DNA of 64,000 bases from Cyclospora cayetanensis (taxonomy: Eukaryota > Apicomplexa > Conoidasida > Eucoccidiorida > Eimeriidae), in contig NW_020312689.1 in assembly GCF_002999335.1 (NCBI RefSeq), positions 124,001-188,000 of the forward strand, in the 5' to 3' direction. Positions within the stretch are counted from its first letter, which is position 1. Each line of letters begins with the position of its first letter. Below the pieces are notes generated by a model. The model was not told where the DNA came from. It made no database searches and saw only the letters and a program-made list of their open reading frames with translations. Shown in pieces: positions 60,201 through 64,000 of the stretch. The translations under genes and the position numbers were made by a program.

Positions 60201-61422
60201 CGGCCTCTGTTTTTCATCCAAGAAACATATCTCCAGAGGCAATCCACTGCGGTTGTGCAAGAGCACCGTAGACGTCAGCAGAAGCAGCTTGTACGAAGGA
60301 TGGGGACTTAACACTTGTCCTACAAGCTCGCTCGTAGCTTCAGAAAAGAAAGTCTCCGCGAAACATTCCGCAAACGCTCCATGCTTCGAGATGGCTGGCT
60401 CTGCGGCGTCTCCGCTATCCGGGCTGCCTGTGCAGAAGCAGCACAACCCACAGTGTTAGAGATAGATAGATAGAAATAGGGAGTAAGAGCGAGCACGAGA
60501 TAGGAGAGAGACAGAGTACAAGAGAGAGAAAGATGTTGAAAAGAGAGCAAGAGAGCAATAAAGGCAGGTAGAAAGAATGAGGCAGGTACTCCTGCAAGTG
60601 TTCTTCTGCAGAAGCACAAGGAGTGCAGTCGAAGCCCTTCTGCCTGTTAAAAGGGAGGGCCTTGGTGAGTAAAAAGCAGCTTGATTGGTCAGCCTGTGAG
60701 CGTATATGTAAGCAGTAGGGAGAATGCGCGGTGCTTGCATGCCTTGAAACTGCCCAAATCTCTGCAGCTACCTGTATCGCATGCTGCAGAGGAGCCGCGC
60801 TGGTGCAGCTGCTTGACAGGGGACCCCAGTGTGCGTGTGGCGGGGAGAGGGGTAGGAGGCATCTTCTGCAGAGGCTTGCCACTTTGAGGAGCTGCTCTGA
60901 CGTGCTCCCTCGCCTCTCCAACTCCGCTACTGTACCAGGAAGTCCGCTGCGGGTGCTGCCGCTGCTGAAGAGGCTGCAGCAACGATACACAGCGGCTCTT
61001 CATAGCGTCAACAAGCACCGCCTGCATGCCGCGTGGGAAGGCACCGATGCAAGCCTCTTCCTGCTGCTGCTCTTGCTCTGAACAAGGAGGATTATTCGAA
61101 GCCAAGAGATCGTTAACGGTGCGCGCGGGATCTCCAGTGAGCAGCAGACTCCGGAGAATTGCAGCGGGGACTGCCTGAGGCAGCACCTCTCGTACCTGTT
61201 GCAGTACAGCAACAGGCGGGCAGAAGGCGAGAAAGACTTGCTGTCGCGTGTGAGCGCTGCGCGAATCCTCCGCCGTCTGTCCTTTCATGAGCGCCTCCAA
61301 AGGCAGAGACGTTGAGCCTCCCTGCTGCAGCACCATCACCCCGCCTGTTGTTTCTGTGTGTAGCGTGCTCGTGCTCGAAGAACCATCCTGAGGTCGCTGC
61401 TGCTCCTTGTCTTCCTCACATG

Positions 61423-61460
<38 letters not shown>

Positions 61461-63746
61461 GAGACGAGGGTAAAGGCATACAAGAATTCGCCGGTGAGAT
61501 TGATGTATCTGAAGGGGGCTACACTCGCTTGTTGCTGCTGAAGGTCTGTCTCTGCCGCGGCTAGCTCGGCAGCGTAGCCTTGGTCAGTCGACATGCCCGC
61601 AGTCAGCGGCAGCGCACGATCGCTCCATGGATCAGCTCCACGACTGCTGATGCGTCTCTCGCGGATGTCATTATGAGCGTCTCTACCAGAAAGGGGCGTC
61701 GTGTTGCTGAGGTTCGACGCTGAGCGTGAGAGAGACTCATCCTTGGAAGGACCTTGGTGGATGTGCTGCAACAAATAGGGGACAAACCAGGAGAGGAGTC
61801 GACAGAGCTGGGGAGTCAAATTCAGCAGGACTGGGGTGTAGCTGCTGATGAGGAGGGCTCTTGCGGCTTGGGTATTGCACCATTGATCGTCATTTCCTGC
61901 TGCTGCTGCTGCTGCTGCTGCGCCTCCACCACTGCGGCTGCTGCTGCTGCTGCTCTTGCTCCTGTGCTCATGCTGCTGCTGGAGCCTCTCCTCGAGAGCT
62001 AGATCCCGCCTGTAAACAGCCGTGGCTGTAAGCTGCTCAATGAACGGCTCCCACGTGCCACTCTTGACATTCAAAAAGTCGCATCCACACTGTAAGTCCT
62101 TCAGCGCCACTGTGATCCGCCGATGCAGGATTCTGGCAGTCAGCTGCCGAATGGCAAGGCGCGCTTGCACCAGAGGCAGCACCGATGCCCTTAGGTCATC
62201 TAGCAGCAGCAAGTCGATGCCAGCTAGCTCGACAGAAACTCGCACATCTCGCAAGACACCCGAGGAGCTGTTGGGCTGCTCTTCTCCCGAGGGAGGAGAC
62301 GCCTCCTCCCCGCGAGCGCTGCCGCTTTCCAGCGGCTGTCGCGGGGTGGAAAATGCCTCTGCATGTGAACGAGGACCTTCGGAAGTCGCCGCCTCCACAT
62401 GCCCAGCTGTTGGCAGAAAGGGTAAGCAGACACTAGGCCCATCGGCAGTAATCCCTCGCGCAGCCTGCAGCAACAAAGCAATGTCGTTGCTGCTGACACG
62501 CAGAGAGAACCCTAGGCACACGCAGCAAACAGAACGAAGCACCAACATCGCATTGTGCATTTAGCAGCTCGAAGCAGTTACGCAAGTTTCAAACAAAAAA
62601 GCGTCTATCAAGTGAGAAACACAAGACCGCCAGCAGGCATGGTGGTTACGCAAGCGTGGTGGCTATGCAAGCGGGAGGACGCAAGACGGCTCCACTACAC
62701 ACGTCCACACATGCATGCATGCATGCACATATGCATGCATGCATGCATGTGTGGACGTGTGTAGTGGAGCCCCCATTCGCGTAGGAATGCTGCTAGTACC
62801 CTGCAGCGGCCATCTATAAGAACCGCGGTGAGGAGATCCCTTCCTCTCTCTCCCCTCCTCCCCCTCCCTCCCTCGCAAGTCCTCTCTCTACGCCCACACC
62901 CCAGCAGCAGCGGCTCCAAGCAGGTAGACTCGACACACACACACGCACTCCTTATCTGCGTGTGTGTGCATATAGATCGTGTTTCAGCAGGCGCAGCCGT
63001 TGGAGGTCTCTGCATGATGCACTTACGTGGGATGGAGAGCTGCAACCGTTCCTTGGTAATTAGGGGTTCTTCCTGGCCGTCCACGGCACTATCTCCCGCT
63101 GCTCGAATCAGACTCCCACTGAGCTTCATATCGTCTACCGAACGTCTCCCCAGAGGCGTGCCTGCTGCTGCAGCGGCATTGCCTGCCCTCTCTGCGGCAG
63201 TTCGCCGTTGGATAGTTCGAGGGGCAGTGGGGGGGTGTCGAGGGCTTGTTGTGACTGCACATTTCTCTTCGGCATCATACGGATCCTCTTCTTCTAGACT
63301 CTCTTCTTCTTGTGCCCCTCCTTCCGCTTGCCGTTGCAGCAGCTCGGCTTCCGTTGCCAGAGCTATGCGCAAGCCACTCCCGCTGACAGACAAGTCCTCG
63401 CACAGCAGCACTGCCCCCTCCGTCGACATGGAGGGAACAAGCCTGCTAACCTGAAGCGTCTCCCCCCCCCCTAGCAGGAATTCCGAGCCTTTTCCTGCGA
63501 ATTCTTCTGCAGACTCATCATGCTCTTGCGCCTGCGAACGCTGCTGCGCTTCCTCCGCCTGTGGAGAGGGCACTGTCTCCGATCTCGGAGACAGGGAGGT
63601 TGAGGGGCCCCTCGTTTTGTTAGGGGCCCCCCCCAAAACAAGTCCAGCTTCTCCCCCCCTCTTGAACTGCTCCGCGAGAGAGAGGCAAGACACCCCCCCC
63701 AAGCCTGCAGAGGTGGTGGTCTTCATGAAGTCAAAAGACGGATACG

Positions 63747-63777
<31 letters not shown>

Positions 63778-64000
63778 CTCAAGGGCACTCGCAGCAGCAG
63801 CCCCCGCGATGCCGGAGAAGGGTGCTGCCTCGAGCCGACAGATCTTGCTGCGCTGTATCTGCAGCTTCTGCAAAGTCAAGGCGGATCCCGAGGAAACAAG
63901 ACGCACATCGAAATCTCCACTCCACACAAGGAGGGGGGCTGTGGGGCTCTCTAGGTCAGTGTACACTACAAATCTCCCGTTCGAAATTTTGAGATGGATT
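50043..64000 (-). CDS. VPS13-like giant protein, 5' end beyond the window (about 24 exons located)
   Basis: The frame is open to the window edge (RFVVYTDLESPTAPLL). Exons: 64000-63027, 62511-60772, 60427-about 59640, 58972-58394, 58025-57761, 57526-57418, 57154-57014, 56781-56715, 56527-56391, 56339-56255, (unresolved), 55578-55461, 55296-55247, 54956-54775, 54521-54461, 54366-54190, 53910-about 53390, 52996-52379, 52278-52172, 51932-51892, 51510-51432, 51126-50948, 50763-50524, 50296-50195, 50126-50043. VPS13-type signatures: VELAGIDLLLLDD, FLNVKSGTWEPFIEQ, STVLLHNRSGLPLE, FMSVPHSALLGPGWAFVCFR and LTIFPALTLVNATLIELDV. VPS13 proteins bridge membranes and move lipids at contact sites. Poly-Gln, poly-Ser and poly-Ala runs interrupt the N-terminal part. 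The C-terminal quarter is not recognisable as VPS13 and might be a second gene, although phases from 52996 to the stop are consistent. The 51-base gap before 56339 is short for an intron. Confidence 0.65.
57201..57271 (+). repeat. (GA)n microsatellite in an intron
   Basis: An uninterrupted GA run of about 71 bases, continuing as an imperfect GA/GACA purine tract to about 57390. It lies in the intron between two exons of the VPS13-like gene and creates long artefactual Arg-Glu or Ser-Leu frames. Confidence 0.97.
57700..57760. repeat. TA/TATG microsatellite in an intron
   Basis: A (TA)n run followed by TATGCATG-type repeats, directly beside the donor at 57760 of the VPS13-like gene. Confidence 0.85.
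59085..59376 (+). repeat. CA-rich microsatellite and 16-base tandem repeat
   Basis: TATA- and CATA-rich sequence (59090-59200) leads into CA-rich DNA and, from 59265, a 16-base unit CAACACACTTACACAC repeated four times head to tail with further partial copies to about 59376. It lies in an intron of the VPS13-like gene. Confidence 0.9.
61422..61461 (-). repeat. CAG triplet run encoding poly-Gln in the VPS13-like gene
   Basis: An almost pure CTG run on the plus strand, with one TTG interruption, reads as twelve or so consecutive Gln codons in the minus-strand exon. Similar runs encode poly-Ser at 63748-63775 and poly-Ala at about 61900-61920 in the same gene. Confidence 0.9.
62688..62771. repeat. 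84-bp near-perfect palindrome in an intron
   Basis: The arms GGCTCCACTACACACGTCCA... and its complement ending ...GTAGTGGAGCC pair at 41 of 42 positions, with the only mismatch beside the centre. The middle is made of ATGC repeats. It lies in the intron between the first two located exons of the VPS13-like gene and could extrude as a cruciform or a long hairpin in the pre-mRNA. Confidence 0.95.

Overview
The window looks like nuclear DNA of a coccidian apicomplexan, most probably Eimeria. The evidence is an ApiAP2 transcription factor, intron-rich genes with GT-AG junctions whose phases match, many CAG/CTG triplet runs read as poly-Gln, poly-Ala or poly-Ser, and relics of Ty3/Gypsy LTR retrotransposons, which have been reported in Eimeria. 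Nothing bacterial is present. Gene models were built by hand by joining open frames at plausible splice sites with compatible phase. No search was run.

Layout. About 1-28 kb is poor in triplet repeats: a tRNA-Phe; three small spliced genes of unknown function (4.6-7.3 kb); a Lys-Pro-Ala-rich repeat protein (8.1-9.7 kb); a single-exon multi-pass membrane protein (11.4-12.7 kb, minus); a two-domain ApiAP2 regulator (15.6-20.4 kb, minus); a decayed Ty3/Gypsy element (about 21.9-26.0 kb, plus); and a two-exon 109-residue gene (26.5-27.9 kb). From about 28 kb the DNA becomes dense in triplet repeats and GC-rich coding: a three-finger CCCH zinc-finger protein (28.5-31.4 kb, minus); a second, internally deleted copy of the same retroelement in opposite orientation (about 34.7-32.7 kb); an ankyrin-repeat histone deacetylase (36.6-42.7 kb, plus); a DDRGK1/UFBP1 homologue (44.0-46.4 kb, minus); a divergently transcribed alpha/beta-hydrolase-like protein lacking its nucleophile (47.4-49.2 kb); and a giant VPS13-like gene on the minus strand (50.0-64.0 kb) whose 5' end lies beyond the window.

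Functionally, the recognisable genes are gene-expression regulators (ApiAP2, CCCH RNA-binding protein, HDAC) and endomembrane proteins (DDRGK1 for UFMylation at the ER, a VPS13-like lipid-transfer protein). As usual in eukaryotes they are not an operon. The strongest structural story is the inverted pair of LTR elements flanking the 26.5-31.4 kb genes. Weakest points are gene starts (several are provisional) and unresolved exons in the VPS13-like gene.
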